NCBI GenBank assembly: GCA_037975125.1
Contig: CM075850.1
Location: 128,624,293-128,688,292 of the forward strand
DNA length: 64,000 nt
Source of the DNA: Latrodectus hesperus
Taxonomy: Eukaryota; Arthropoda; Arachnida; Araneae; Theridiidae
Direction: 5' to 3'
The position numbers and the translations under genes were made by a program. This document shows, one piece after another, positions 1 to 10,930 of this stretch. Position 1 is the first letter of the stretch, and the number at the start of each line of letters is the position of its first letter. The notes beneath the pieces are model-generated. The model was given only the letters and a program-made list of their open reading frames with translations, did not search any database and had not been told where the DNA came from.

Positions 1-880
1 GGAATGTTGCATCACACTCCACAGTGGACATATCCCGTACTGATGCCTTTCTTCAAGGTGCCTGCTGACTTTTAGATGCATTGTTCCATTTTTCCGTATG
101 CAGCATCAAATGAACATTTTCTTTTCAGATGTTTCACAGCTTTTTCACTTTCCAGAACAATAAATATTCTTTATTCTAATGTCTGAACAGTGTGGCAACT
201 ATATTTTATCCTACTAGGCCTCATGTCTCGCTTAATGTTATGCTAAATTGCAATTTGTGATCCGTCCTTAGCAATTGTCCAGCAGTGTATTACTCAATTC
301 CATTGCATACATAATGTATGATGAGAGTAAAAATCCTAAAAAAGATTTTTGAAACAAAGTAAAATCACGTGGTATTTATACTTCTTTAACCGACCTGGTA
401 TTCAGAAAAATGAAAATGTTTCCCATCCCATTCCTCATGCTTGTTAAATTATCTATCATTCGATTATTATTTTTCTCAACCCCCAGAGTAATGTTGTCCT
501 GTTATTTAGTGTCTTATGATACAAATGTCAGTGTGTACATTTGGAATAGAACCCTATCATCCATGATAGCTATAAAGTATATTAAATATTGGGTTCCGTT
601 ACCAAAATAATGTGGATTTTATATTAACTTCTATTTTTTTACTTTTCCTTTGGGTTTAATAAAGTAACTTATAACAAATTGCGGTTTTTTTCTACAAAAT
701 TAAATTGTAATTTTACCAAGAAATATGTTATCGCATTAGAGGTTAAGCGTTTTATTAAGCGTTGTTTACTTTATTAAGCGTTTGTAATTTCATTGTAATG
801 AATTAGATTTGCCATTAGAACAAGCATTTCTTCAATATCGGACTCTTTCAAGATTCCTTTTGAACGATATTTTTTATATA
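1..880. other. AT-rich sequence, no gene seen
   Basis: No supported coding region. A 66-codon ATG frame at 410-610 has low-complexity composition and no splice or promoter context. The only structure is a small direct repeat of TTAAGCGTT at 743-751, 755-763 and 774-782. Confidence 0.5.
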
Positions 881-1218
881 CAGTGGGTGATCGGTTAACG
901 AGCATAAACATTTACAAGGCTAAGTTCGATATCCGAGTTTGTCAACCGATTATAGATTTACCGTAGATTTTTTGTGACGTAAATTAATTAGTTTTGGAGA
1001 CCTTAAAAATTAAATTTAAAAAGATACATAATATGTTAGAAACTATATTAAAAAAATTTATGCATATAGTCTTGTATATTAACCAGTCATTTTCATTTTT
1101 GTTTAAAGGCATTAAAGTTCATGTCGAATGTCGATTGGTTTTTCTCCTTTTTTAAGACTTTCCGGAAGTTGTTTTTGTAAAGATCCCTAACCTTACTGAT
1201 ATCAGCTTGGTTTGGGTG
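881..1218 (+). repeat. Dispersed repeat R1, copy 1 (mariner-like end)
   Basis: This segment aligns over its whole length, in the same orientation, with 60033-60357. Both copies begin with the same 18 bases (CAGTGGGTGATCGGTTAA) directly after a TA dinucleotide, as expected for the terminus of a Tc1/mariner-type element. Shared blocks run through 'GTTTTGGAGACC', 'AATGTCGATTG' and 'TTTTAAGACTTTC' to 'CCTAACCTT'. No coding frame and no matching right-hand inverted end was found, so each copy is probably one end of a longer element or a truncated MITE. Confidence 0.65.
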
Positions 1219-2452
1219 ACACATAGGGAATTATTTTAGTTTATCATTATCACATAGAGAATCATTTACAACAATTAAATATTTTATTACTTACTGATAT
1301 CTTATTACAATGAATTTTTATATTAAACCTTTACTTTTGCTGAGGATATATTCTATCTGTCATATTCCGTACATTGTTTTGTTTTGAGTATCTTATATAG
1401 ATTTAATTTTCATACAATTTATATAATATAGGATTTTATTGAAACAATATTCAAAAATAATGTAGATAAAATTGAAGTAAATCATCTGAATAAGTTGACA
1501 AAGTTTTGAAAATCTGTGATTTTGATGGAAGTAATAAACAAATAAGAAATATTGTCTAGAAATATTTTTCGTTGCTAACTATTTACAATTTATTCACTTT
1601 TACACAATACTGAATAGTGTTAATAGTGCATCGTTCATCACTTATTGGAATTTTCTTATTTGAATTTCTAATTTAAAATTAATTTACAATATGAAATCAT
1701 TTTTACGTTTTTTTTAAGATGCAAAAGAATTTTATAAAATTCGTAATATCTTAACTTTTATGACATGTTTGCTTCTTATTTTATTTACAAAGAAAGACAT
1801 TCTATAATATTGTAAACAATCTAATCTAAATGATAAAAATAAAACAATAAAAACAATATAATAAATAATTTGCAATTTATTTTTAAAAATTCAAAACTTT
1901 TCCTGTATTAGCTGAAGCATGGCCAAATTTTTCTTCTTAATATTATAGTTTATTTCATATTTGATAACTTGAACTATTAAAAGGTATTCTTAAATATTAT
2001 ATGCATTTTTTCATCGCAATTTCTGTTATTTTTATTTGCCGGGGATACAGACCTTTTTTCATTTAACGAAATAAATCTATCTTGCTCTAAACTGTTTGAG
2101 GAATGACGAATTTATATTTTGTTTTTTTAAATGTTTGTATTTTTCCTTTTAATTCCTCAATGAAGCCATCTCTAAATGAAATCCTTAAGTATTTTAATTC
2201 AACTTGTCATAATTGAATGAAAAAAAAACGATATTATTTGTAGAGTAATATAGCAAACTTAAATGTAAAATATAAAAAGTAAATAAATTTATAAGATTTT
2301 CGCTTAACAAAAAACATTCACTTGAAAGGAAGATATTCAGTTAATAATACATAAAGGAAAACATTATCTTTCTTATTTGTAATTAAATGATTATATCTTG
2401 TAAGCTTACTATTTTTCGAAAGCACTTTTTTACATAAAGAAATCGTGAAGAG
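1219..2452. other. AT-rich sequence, nothing recognised
   Basis: Very AT-rich sequence with short homopolymers. No coding frame, repeat unit or RNA gene could be supported. Confidence 0.5.
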
Positions 2453-2830
2453 GTCCTCTGGTTATCAGGTTGCTTAGATTGTGAGTTCTTATTATCTGAA
2501 TGTAGTGATTTCAAATCCCGACCCAATCGAAGATACGTCGTGTTCGGCTGATAGGACACATTAAATATTTCGTGGTCGCAATATCCTCCTTGTGAAACGA
2601 TACCCCTAAGGGTGGCTAGCCGAGTTTGGGGTCTCTTGCTTGGTCCCTGCTCCTAAATTGCGAAAATCTACTTTTGAGGTTACGATGCCACACCCACCAC
2701 CTAAAGTGCCCTCATTTCAACCCCTTGTTGTGTCAAATATGGAAATCTTTGTAAGTAGGCATTGTCAACACTTCCTCACGAGACACAACTGATCCTCTGT
2801 ACTGTTGACACTGTGCAACGATATAAATAA
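2453..2830 (+). repeat. SINE-like unit with degenerate tRNA-type B box
   Basis: A GC-richer block rising sharply from AT-rich flanks. It carries a B-box-like GATTTCAAATCCC at 2507-2519, preceded by a tRNA-like stretch and followed by about 300 bases of non-coding body. This layout suggests an old tRNA-derived SINE. No second copy of the body was found in the window, so the family is not proven. Confidence 0.35.
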
Positions 2831-3584
2831 TGAGGAATTTTCGAGCATAAAAAATGTTTCCAAGAAAAAGATTCAATTAATAATAACAAGAAAAGTTTTT
2901 AGAGCCCAGTAATTTAAAGCCATTATTTTATTTCATTTTATTATTGTAACAAACTGTTAAAAATTAAAACTTAATTATTTTTCACACGAAAATGCATAAA
3001 ATTTTTTCATACACATATTATATGATAAGTAATAATTTATACTTCTTGTAACTATTAATAAACTATTTCATATTTTATTTTTCGTATAACTTTCACAATT
3101 AGAGTATAAAAAAATAAAAAAATAATAACTAATTGAACATGGTAAAAGTTGTGACAAAAAATTAATTATTGCGACTTCCTTAAAACAATTATGAACAAAA
3201 ATATGGCATAAAATGTATGTATTAATAAAAATTGATAAAGAAATATAATTTTATGAATTTAAAAAAATAGATATAAATAATGAAAATGTGATCCAGTAAA
3301 TTATTTGTACAATTCTGAGAGATATAAATTTCATATTTTTCACTTCCTAAAAATCATTCAAGTTTATAGTTATTGAATATCTTTTACTCATAAAACTTAT
3401 TTTAATCAAATGTTTGATTTATGCGCTATTTTTACAGACATTTCAAATTAATTATTAAAAAGTCTCAAATAAGATAAAATGAATCTTAAATTTTATTATC
3501 TTCTAATCTATCTAATTTTCTGGTTAAAATGATCATAAAACATTTGCTCTTAAGTTATAACCAAAAACTTAACAAATAGTTTTG
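2831..3584. other. AT-rich sequence, nothing recognised
   Basis: Poly-A/T-rich sequence without a credible coding frame. It may contain further eroded units of the tandem repeat that follows. Confidence 0.4.
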
Positions 3585-4071
3585 TAAAAATTGTCATAGC
3601 TGTCACTTTTTAAACATTAATCCTTACTTCCTGTAAAATACGAAGCATTTTCTAGCAATAAAAAGTACTGAAATAAGAACAATCAAATGCTTAAATGTAA
3701 CATACAAATAACTTGGATCAGCAAAATCTACGAAAAGTTAATAATGTATTTTATTTTTAAACTAGTAATGCAAACATATTGTTTAAATAAATTGCATTTG
3801 AATTTTTTATATGCAAGTATGGTTTCTAATAAATAGCTTCATACAAATAACTTCGTAGAAGAAAGTACTATTTTTGACATTTCTTAAACATTTATCTCCA
3901 ATTCTTTAAAATATGAAACATTTCCAGCAATATTAAAGTTACAAAAATAAAAATAAGTAAGTAAAACTAAAATTACCCATTAAAACTAAACTATAATGAA
4001 AATAATTTAGTTTTAGTACGTAACTACAGAAGGATCAACAAGATCTACAAAATAAAAATTAGGTATAACAT

Positions 4072-5520
4072 TACTTGAGAAAAGTAGGAGGACATTCATA
4101 TGTTATAAATTATGCTTTATATTTTAGCGCAATTAATGCAATTTTTTTATTTCATAAAACTAATTTTTCCTTTCTTTTTAATGAATGGGTTTTATCTACC
4201 ACTTAGAGAAAATACTATAAAATAGTACTTTGGGTTTTCGGTCAGTGAGAAACTTGAAGAACACTTGTCAAAATGTTTTACTTTTGGTACATGTAGTAGT
4301 TTAAGTATCTTAAATACATTGTTCTTTTAATCTATTCTTCATTCAAAATATTTATTTTGTTGAAAAATCACCAATTTTTGCTCAGCTTATATGCCTCGGT
4401 GTAAATATTTATTGAATTTCAAAAAGGCCAAATTGTGGCATGTAAAGATGTGGGCAAAAGTGTAAGAGAATTTTCAAGGCAACTACACATCATTCCAAAC
4501 TTTGTTTCTAACTACTTCATAACTGCAAAACTTCAGAGAAAAGCAAACACTGGCAGACCTAAAAAATTCACAACTACATGATCAAAGAAAAATTCTTAAG
4601 GAACTTTAAAAAAACGCATCTGGAATTACACATGTAACCAAAAGAACACTTTACAACTTCGTAAAAAGATCGGATACGTTTATATTCAAGAAAAGAAAGC
4701 ACCATCTTAAATAGAACGAAATGTACATTCAACACCGGCAACTGTGGACCAAAGAACACATGCCTTGGAACTCTGAATGGACTTCAGCTATTTTTCTCAT
4801 TAAAAAGTTCAATTTAAATGGCTCAGAGGGTTGTCAGTATTACTGGCACTGTCTAGGTACACAAAAAGAAACTCATTCCGCCAGACAGTTGAAGCAGTTT
4901 AATTGTTTGGATAGCAGTTGGTTGGGAACGGTGGAAAGAGCAATCTAGAGTTTCTGAATGGAAGACTGAAGCGTGCAGATTACATTCAAATTTGAAATTC
5001 TATGGATCATCAATTCACAAGTTTGGTTTGAAACAAATAGTTTTCGGGTTTAGCCATGGCCTGCTAAAAGTTCAGACTTCAGTTTGGTTAGAATTTATGG
5101 TCAGAAAGTGTCCGGCGCGTTGACGCCAAAGGCAAGCATTATGAATCTTTGATCGCCCTTCGAGAAGCTTTGAATTGTGTTTCGGACTATTTTTGTCCAA
5201 CAGAAATTCAAGACTATATAATACAATGGCAAATAGAATGTTTGAAGTAATTAAAACAAATAGCAGAAGAATTTCATATTAACAAGACTTTTATTTTCAT
5301 TATTTAGAACTGTCTTTAAATATTTTTTCACACAGTATGATATGAATGAAATTAATTTTTAATTGTAAGAAGCAAATATTTTTTCATTTCATGTTACAGA
5401 TATAGTTATCTGATTGTTCATAAGTCTCTAAAAGTGGTTTAGTGAAATTATTGTGTAAAATTTCAAAATTCTTTTGTTATTTGAAAAACACCTAGTGTCC
5501 TACTTTTTTCTAGCAGTGTA
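4072..5520 (+). mobile_element. Tc3-like Tc1/mariner DNA transposon, decayed
   Basis: Candidate terminal inverted repeats bracket a broken transposase. The left end at 4074-4094 contains GAGAAAAGTAGGAGGACA. The right end, read on the minus strand from 5518, contains CTAGAAAAAAGTAGGACAC. TA dinucleotides flank both sides (4072-4073 and 5519-5520), matching the TA target site of this superfamily. The length, about 1.4 kb, is normal for a Tc1/Tc3-type element. It lies inside the ~300-bp tandem repeat array, so it is younger than the array. Confidence 0.6.
4391..5250 (+). pseudogene. Tc3-like transposase pseudogene
   Basis: Fragments of one transposase appear in order across several frames. The first is a helix-turn-helix part around 4420-4510 (residues like KDVGKSVREFSRQLHI). 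The second is the first catalytic-strand region at about 4800-4850 (KKFNLNGSEGCQYYWH, where family members normally carry DEKKFNLDGPDG). The third is the C-terminal PWPAKSSDFSL block at about 5060-5090, followed by a tail ending near 5250. Frameshifts and stops separate the blocks, and the Asp of the first catalytic motif appears replaced by Ile. It cannot produce active transposase. Classification rests on remembered family motifs, not a search. Confidence 0.65.
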
Positions 5521-6060
5521 CATAACTTTTGGAAAGTGTTATGTAAATGCAAGTACATTTGATTTTTTAAATGCAAGTATGGTTTCTTACAAACAGCTTC
5601 AGTATAGAACTTTACAAATAGCTTCACAGAATAATTTACTAATATCGTCATTCTTTAAAAACATACATCTTTGCATACCATAATGATACCAACAATAAAA
5701 TTACTAACAAAATAAAAAATTAACTGATTTATTTCAATATTTATTTTATGAGAATAAAAAAAAAATCTACGAAATATAAATTACAAATTTGCACCTTATG
5801 AAACTATTACTGTGAATATATTATGTAAAGCAATCATATTTACGTTTTTTTAAACTTAAACTCAAATACAATTTTTTATAAATAGCTTCATAGAAGAAAT
5901 TACTATTGTTGTTAAATCTTAAATATATTCATCCTTACATTGATAAATATGGGAAATTTTTCATGAATATAAAAAATTTTGAAAATTAGATACTTAAATA
6001 TATAAAGCATTAGAAATAGTGAAATCTACTAAGCAAAAATTTGAATTTATGCTTTTTTAA

Positions 6061-8039
6061 CAATGATTATACATTGTGCAAAGAAATCTTATTAACATTT
6101 TAAAATTTTAGTTAAATATTTTCAATCCCTTTTCCGATTTTGCAATAAAAGTGGCAATATTCTTGACTTACGATTGAGTTAAAATCAAATTATTTACACT
6201 TAATAAATTTTATTTTCTTGAAAATATGAATATATAATATGCTTCTTATAATTATTTATATATGAAATAATTATATCAATTAAAATGAATCTATACGCTA
6301 AGGTTTTTCCTTAACTATGCAAGAAATAAGATTTAAAAATATTACTTACATATTTGATGAATTTTAATATCCGTGGGAGTTAACAAAATTTAGTCTTATA
6401 AATACCTATTTTTGCTGAAAATAAATGACAACTTCAATAGCTCATTGTAATAAATGCTTATCTATTATCTTTGGCACCTTTAATTGTCCGATAGTAAGCA
6501 ATTGATTGCATTATGTATTTGAAAGATAAATGTTGACAGGGCATCATTTACACCATTAATATATAGAAGGCTTTATTACCTCACATTTCGCTTAATATAT
6601 TTGTCATTAAAAATTAATAGATCTATATTACAACATCTTTAATTCACGGGATCTCATTATCAAGGGAAAAACATTTCAGTGTTTCCGCTTAGCTGAGGGG
6701 CTTAAAAATCAGTCGTTCAAAGAAATAGAAAAAGGAAATTGAAAGAGACAGAAAGGAATACTATACACCTTTCCCAAAGTTATGCATCATCCTCGAATTC
6801 TTTGTCAATAGAATAAGTTAGGATAGGAATATAAAATATTAATGTTATTATCTATTGTGGGATTTATAAGATAAAAAAATTCATTTCTCTAATGTGAATC
6901 AATTTTATCGAGTCCAATTTTTATTAAAGTTTATGAAAAGATGTTTAATTTGAAGTGATGATCATAAAAACAAATAAAATTTCTTTATTGCCGATTAAAA
7001 TTAGAATTATAAAAATCAAATGTGAAAAGATAATTTTGCTAAAAAAATCTTCCCGTGAATCCTCCTTTCATGATAAATTATTTTTCTGTTCGTATCAATT
7101 CTTAGTTGAACATCATAGAAAGTCACATATGTGTAATAAAAGTAACCACAGATGTTCCAAATAATTTTAAATTTGCTTATCAATACTATTTGCATTATAT
7201 CAGTTTCAAGGGTTTAACTTCAGATAATTTGTATCTGCAGTGATTTATTTCGTGACATTATCTGATAGATTAATTTTAATAAGAGAAATTAGGTAATTCT
7301 CTCTTTATTAACAATCAAACACAAAACTTCAGAAATATAAGGAGCAAATTACTTGATACACTTGTTAAACAATGTTTTCTTCTCTTATTTTTGAAATTCC
7401 GTGTTCTTACAAATAGTTTGTTTAAAAACTATATTAGTAAGATAATAGTCTCAGACTGATCGCAACAACCCCTGTTCGTTATTAACATTGGATTAAGTGA
7501 TTTAAAACCAGCCATAAAACAATACACCAGTAATAGTTAAGATTTTAATTTGAATATTATAGAGAGTGATAATAAGCAGGTACGATAATTGATATGTTAG
7601 TTAATAGTCGAAATATCGTTTTCAAAGTGAACATTGACAATAGTTCTTAAATCATATTTTAAAATATTATCAAAACCTACAATGAAAAGGATTTGACTGT
7701 CAATTAAGGAAAAGGTAATACTAATTTTTTGCTACGATAATTATGTTATTATCGGTACTAATAAGTTAGTGTAAAATTATCCATTAGAAAGCTTAGAATT
7801 GGCTGAGTGCAATTTCATATTGATTTAGTATTACTTACAAATAAGGGCCGAAACAATAAATTAAGATGAAAAATTTAAAAATACATTATTTATCTGCTGA
7901 ATATCGAAAGTTTTATGTTATAAATTTTATTGTACTAATAATAGTATTAAACTAATAATGATATGAGAAATAAGGCTATGCTGAAAGGAAATCTATAAAA
8001 ATCATAAGTAATACATTAGTAAATATACATCCAGTACGA
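6061..8039. other. AT-rich sequence, no gene seen
   Basis: Long AT-rich stretch. The patch at 6470-6560 is slightly richer in GC and has several ATTA/CAATTG-type homeodomain cores, which alone proves nothing. Short ATG frames (for example 6955-7164) are lysine/isoleucine-rich noise. Confidence 0.45.
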
Positions 8040-8542
8040 AACATTTAATTCCCTATCCATTGTAGAGTTGGGGAAATAGCTGAAAGAAAAACTAAGAAAA
8101 GAAGCAATTGTTCCACCTTCATTATAAGAAGACGGTGCCGATTTCGATCTAACCATGCTTTCAGCAGCTGGAATCGAGAGGTGGGGATGGAAATCAGAAA
8201 GAAAAAAAAAGAAATAATTTCCCTTTTATTATCATTGTTTTGTTTATTTTCTGTTGATGCTTTATTATCACGGTGATCATCCCAGCCGATGGCACTTGCA
8301 GCCAGCAGTCGGAAAGAAATCATCAGAAGCTGTAACCGATAATTCAATCAGACATTTGTACGCCTGCAAGTCGGCGCAAGGGCTACTGGTCATACGAAGG
8401 GCAAGAAACATTAATAAATAAACGGTTGGAAGCATTAGTTTCGTTTTTTTTTTTTTAACCCAAGGGCTTGTAATTGGTCACGACGCTGTTCTCGCTTGCC
8501 GCCCCCCTCTACCCTTCCCAACACGATTCCTATTTTTTTCAG

Positions 8543-8640
8543 CTTCCTCCCCTTACCCCCGAGGGATGGAGCTCGGGGGTCAAAAGGCAATCTGAAGCGC
8601 ACTATTTCAATCGAAAGGCTAAACGACGAATGAATGATAA
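8543..8640 (+). CDS. Candidate internal or terminal exon, unknown gene
   Basis: The acceptor reads TATTTTTTTCAG, ending at 8542. The frame that begins at 8543 stays open to the candidate donor GTAAGC at 8641. Its translation is basic at the C-terminal side (…EAHYFNRKAKRRMNDK). If the donor is not used, the frame stops at TAA 8642-8644. Exon length would be 98 bases. The composition is much less AT-rich than the flanks. No family is recognised, and the exon could be chance within a conserved non-coding element. Confidence 0.3.
8555..8580. repeat. Perfect inverted repeat, 9-bp arms
   Basis: ACCCCCGAG (8555-8563) and its exact complement CTCGGGGGT (8572-8580) are separated by eight bases. In a genome this AT-rich such a GC-only hairpin is conspicuous. 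It lies inside the candidate exon. Confidence 0.7.
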
Positions 8641-8720
8641 GTAAGCCAGATTCAATCTGGAGATTGCACTGCCCGAATCACTGTTGAAGCAGAGCTCCGC
8701 ACTTGGATTAAGACATTCAC

Positions 8721-9423
8721 TTCCCCAGTGCATAAAAGTCATCCTCTTCTTACTATTTGCATTGTCGAATAATTTTATCGACTCAATTTTTCTTAAAAGG
8801 CTCGTAGTGATTTGTTACAGTTTGCAATTGAAGATGCAATAGAATGATGTAACCTATAATACATTAAGATGTCATGTAAGACATCTATTAATATCGTGCA
8901 GAACTTTTTCCTTAAGTACGGCAATTCTAAGTGGTATTGATGAACAAAGTCATTAGTCACTCAACAGAAATATCCATCTTATTTCTTCCATTCCAGGGAT
9001 ATTCAATTTTTTATATTTCTGTAAATTTTTCTTCTAAATTTTTGATACTGTCTCCACCTTCTAATCTAAATTTTAATATTAACGTATCATATTAACAGAC
9101 GGTTAAAAATTTTATAATTACCATAAAATGTTCTATCAATGCCCAACAGTTTTTCAGTAATGGGGATCGTTATCGGCTTACCACTCATGAAAACTGGAAC
9201 TGCCACCAATGGGTGATATAACCATTTTAATTGTGAATGTCTAATTTCCAGATCTCACCAGGAAAGAAATATTTGCATGAACTTGTTTACTTTTTATTAT
9301 TTTTCAAGATATACTGAAAAAGAATCTTATTTGATGATGCAAGGGAAAATAACATTCACTGGAAGCAAACAAAATTTTTTATATCTGTCCTATTTTTATA
9401 TTTCTGTTAATTTCGAAATTAAG
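8721..9423. other. AT-rich sequence, nothing recognised
   Basis: No supported coding frame. The patch at 9150-9260 is less AT-rich but has no recognisable motif. Confidence 0.45.
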
Positions 9424-9595
9424 GGAGTGGATCCTCTGGTGGTGCTATCTATCGGAAGCGTTTTAGAGCAAAGCCGTACTTTCACTTTCGTTGTACTCTG
9501 TTTAATCGAAAAACGAACCCTACAGTCTTAAATTCGCATAGCCATTGGCAGAGCGAGCTTGGCTTGCCCAAGTGTCATAAGTAACACAGCAACAT
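9424..9595 (+). repeat. SINE family S1, 3' part only
   Basis: Closely matches the 3' part of the element at 37205-37605. Shared blocks include CTCTGGTGGTG.., ATCTATCGGA, GTACTTTCA, GCGAGCTTGGCTTG and CCAAGTGTCATAAGTAA. The tRNA-like head is missing, so this is a 5'-truncated copy, as is common for SINEs. A frame passing through it is not a gene. Confidence 0.7.
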
Positions 9596-10574
9596 ATTTC
9601 TCTGTTAATAATAAAATTTTCAAACCATCCACCAATTACATAATGGTGATTACTGTTTTCTAGCAACTAGGTTCCCTACAAGTCAGCAATAGTGTCCAGG
9701 CTGATTACAATTGCTAATCCATAATGTTGAAGTGCTATCAAATTATGAATTAGCAAATAAAGAATTCATGATTTTGAAATGTTATATGTAACACTGCTGT
9801 GCTATAAAATTAAATGACAGATATTCTTGTAATTTTCTGTGAACAAAATTCTTGCAAAAGTTAATTTCAAATAATCATTAATATATATAGATAATCATTA
9901 ACATTGAGACACGCTTTAAAATAAGTGGATTTAGTATTTCATTATTCAAAATCGCATTTTCTCTGTGATATTTATAATTGAATGTGTTGATTGTTATTCA
10001 ATGCATATTAATCTAATCTTTAACATGGTAAAATGTAACTAAATGGATTTAAAACGTAAATTAGTTGGAAAATTAGAATTACTTAATAAATTGAACTTTT
10101 TGGGCCAGTTTATTCAAATAATGTTACAAAGAAACAATAAAAAAACCAAATTATATCCGTTTTCTATCTGAGTAAATCCTAATTTGATTAGTCGTATTAT
10201 TCGCTGCTCACAGTTTCTCAAAATTATTTAATCGAATCAGAATAAGTAAATTATCAGGTCATAAAACAATACATCATTCATCATAAGAAAATATCATCCT
10301 TTTTAAACTGTTAACTGTATATAAAACCAATTTTAAATGAAAGAAATAAGGAAAGTAACCTTTTATGACACTAATAAATTGACAATTGATTGGTAAATTT
10401 ATTATGAATATCTTATGCCTAATATGAATTTTCTCACGAAAAGCTTATAACACATTACTCATTACGTACATAATTACTTTAAGTATACTTATTTCATTTA
10501 TATTTTAAATTTGAAATTTATATTTTCTTTAACAATATTCTTGCCAACAATAAGCAGCTTGATACAATTTCTCG
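9596..10574. other. AT-rich sequence, nothing recognised
   Basis: No coding frame, RNA gene or repeat copy could be supported here. Confidence 0.45.
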
Positions 10575-10734
10575 ATAAAGTATTCGATTCAACAGGCTGT
10601 GAGTTCGATTGCCACCTCGGGAATGGTTGCTTGAAATGATTAGGAAATCCTTTAAATTGTGAGTCCCAACTTACTTATTGTTCACTCTCAAATGAAATCC
10701 AAATTACAATCATAGTAACTAAGTTTAAAAGGTA
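10575..10734 (+). repeat. SINE-like head, split by the CMC element
   Basis: A tRNA-type B box (GAGTTCGATTGCC, 10601-10613) heads a short GC-richer segment that stops at the transposon boundary at 10735. A GC-richer segment resumes at 15212-15275 and runs into a TA array. The simplest reading is one SINE-like unit interrupted by the insertion. That the two halves belong together is inference. Confidence 0.4.
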
Positions 10735-10821
10735 CACTCTAAAAAAAGCACTGTATTTTTACAGCAAAATGAGCTGGCGTTTTGGGCGATGTAAATTTTA
10801 CAGCATATTCTTAAAACTTTT

Positions 10822-10930
10822 ACAGCACTTTTTACTGTAATTTTTACAGCACTTTTTACTGTTATTTTTACAGCACTTTTTATCGTTATTTTTACAGCAC
10901 TTTGTTATTTTTACAGCACATTTTACTATG
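10822..10930 (+). repeat. Subterminal tandem repeat of the CMC element
   Basis: Units beginning ACAGCACTTTTTACTG start at 10822, 10846, 10870 and 10894, a 24-base period. A shorter unit starts at 10913. Subterminal repeats are where CACTA-type transposases are known to bind. Related TTTACTG/ACAGTAAA motifs recur near the right end, 15117-15190. Confidence 0.75.

Larger units (their letters stand above)
3585..6060 (+). repeat. Degenerate tandem repeat, unit about 260-320 bp
   Basis: Blocks recur in fixed order: 'GCAAGTATGGTTTCT', 'AAATAGCTTCA', 'TTAAACAT..ATCC..TACTTCC', 'GAA(G/A)CATTT.C.AGCAATA', and 'GGATCA(G/A)CAA(A/G)ATCTAC'. The last block is at about 3715 and 4031, and a related block is near 5762 and 6020. 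The GAAGCATTT block is near 3642 and 3914. Spacing is about 260-320 bases. Three to four diverged units are visible, interrupted by the transposon at 4072-5520. No protein is encoded. Confidence 0.5.
8040..8720 (+). other. GC-richer island with candidate exon
   Basis: Base composition shifts clearly towards GC between about 8130 and 8720, with C-runs at 8500-8520 and a nine-base-arm hairpin at 8555-8580. The island holds a candidate exon (separate entry) and, on the other strand, a short frame at 8045-8122 resembling a signal peptide. It may be a conserved regulatory element or a small exon with its splice signals. Coding status is unresolved. Confidence 0.35.
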
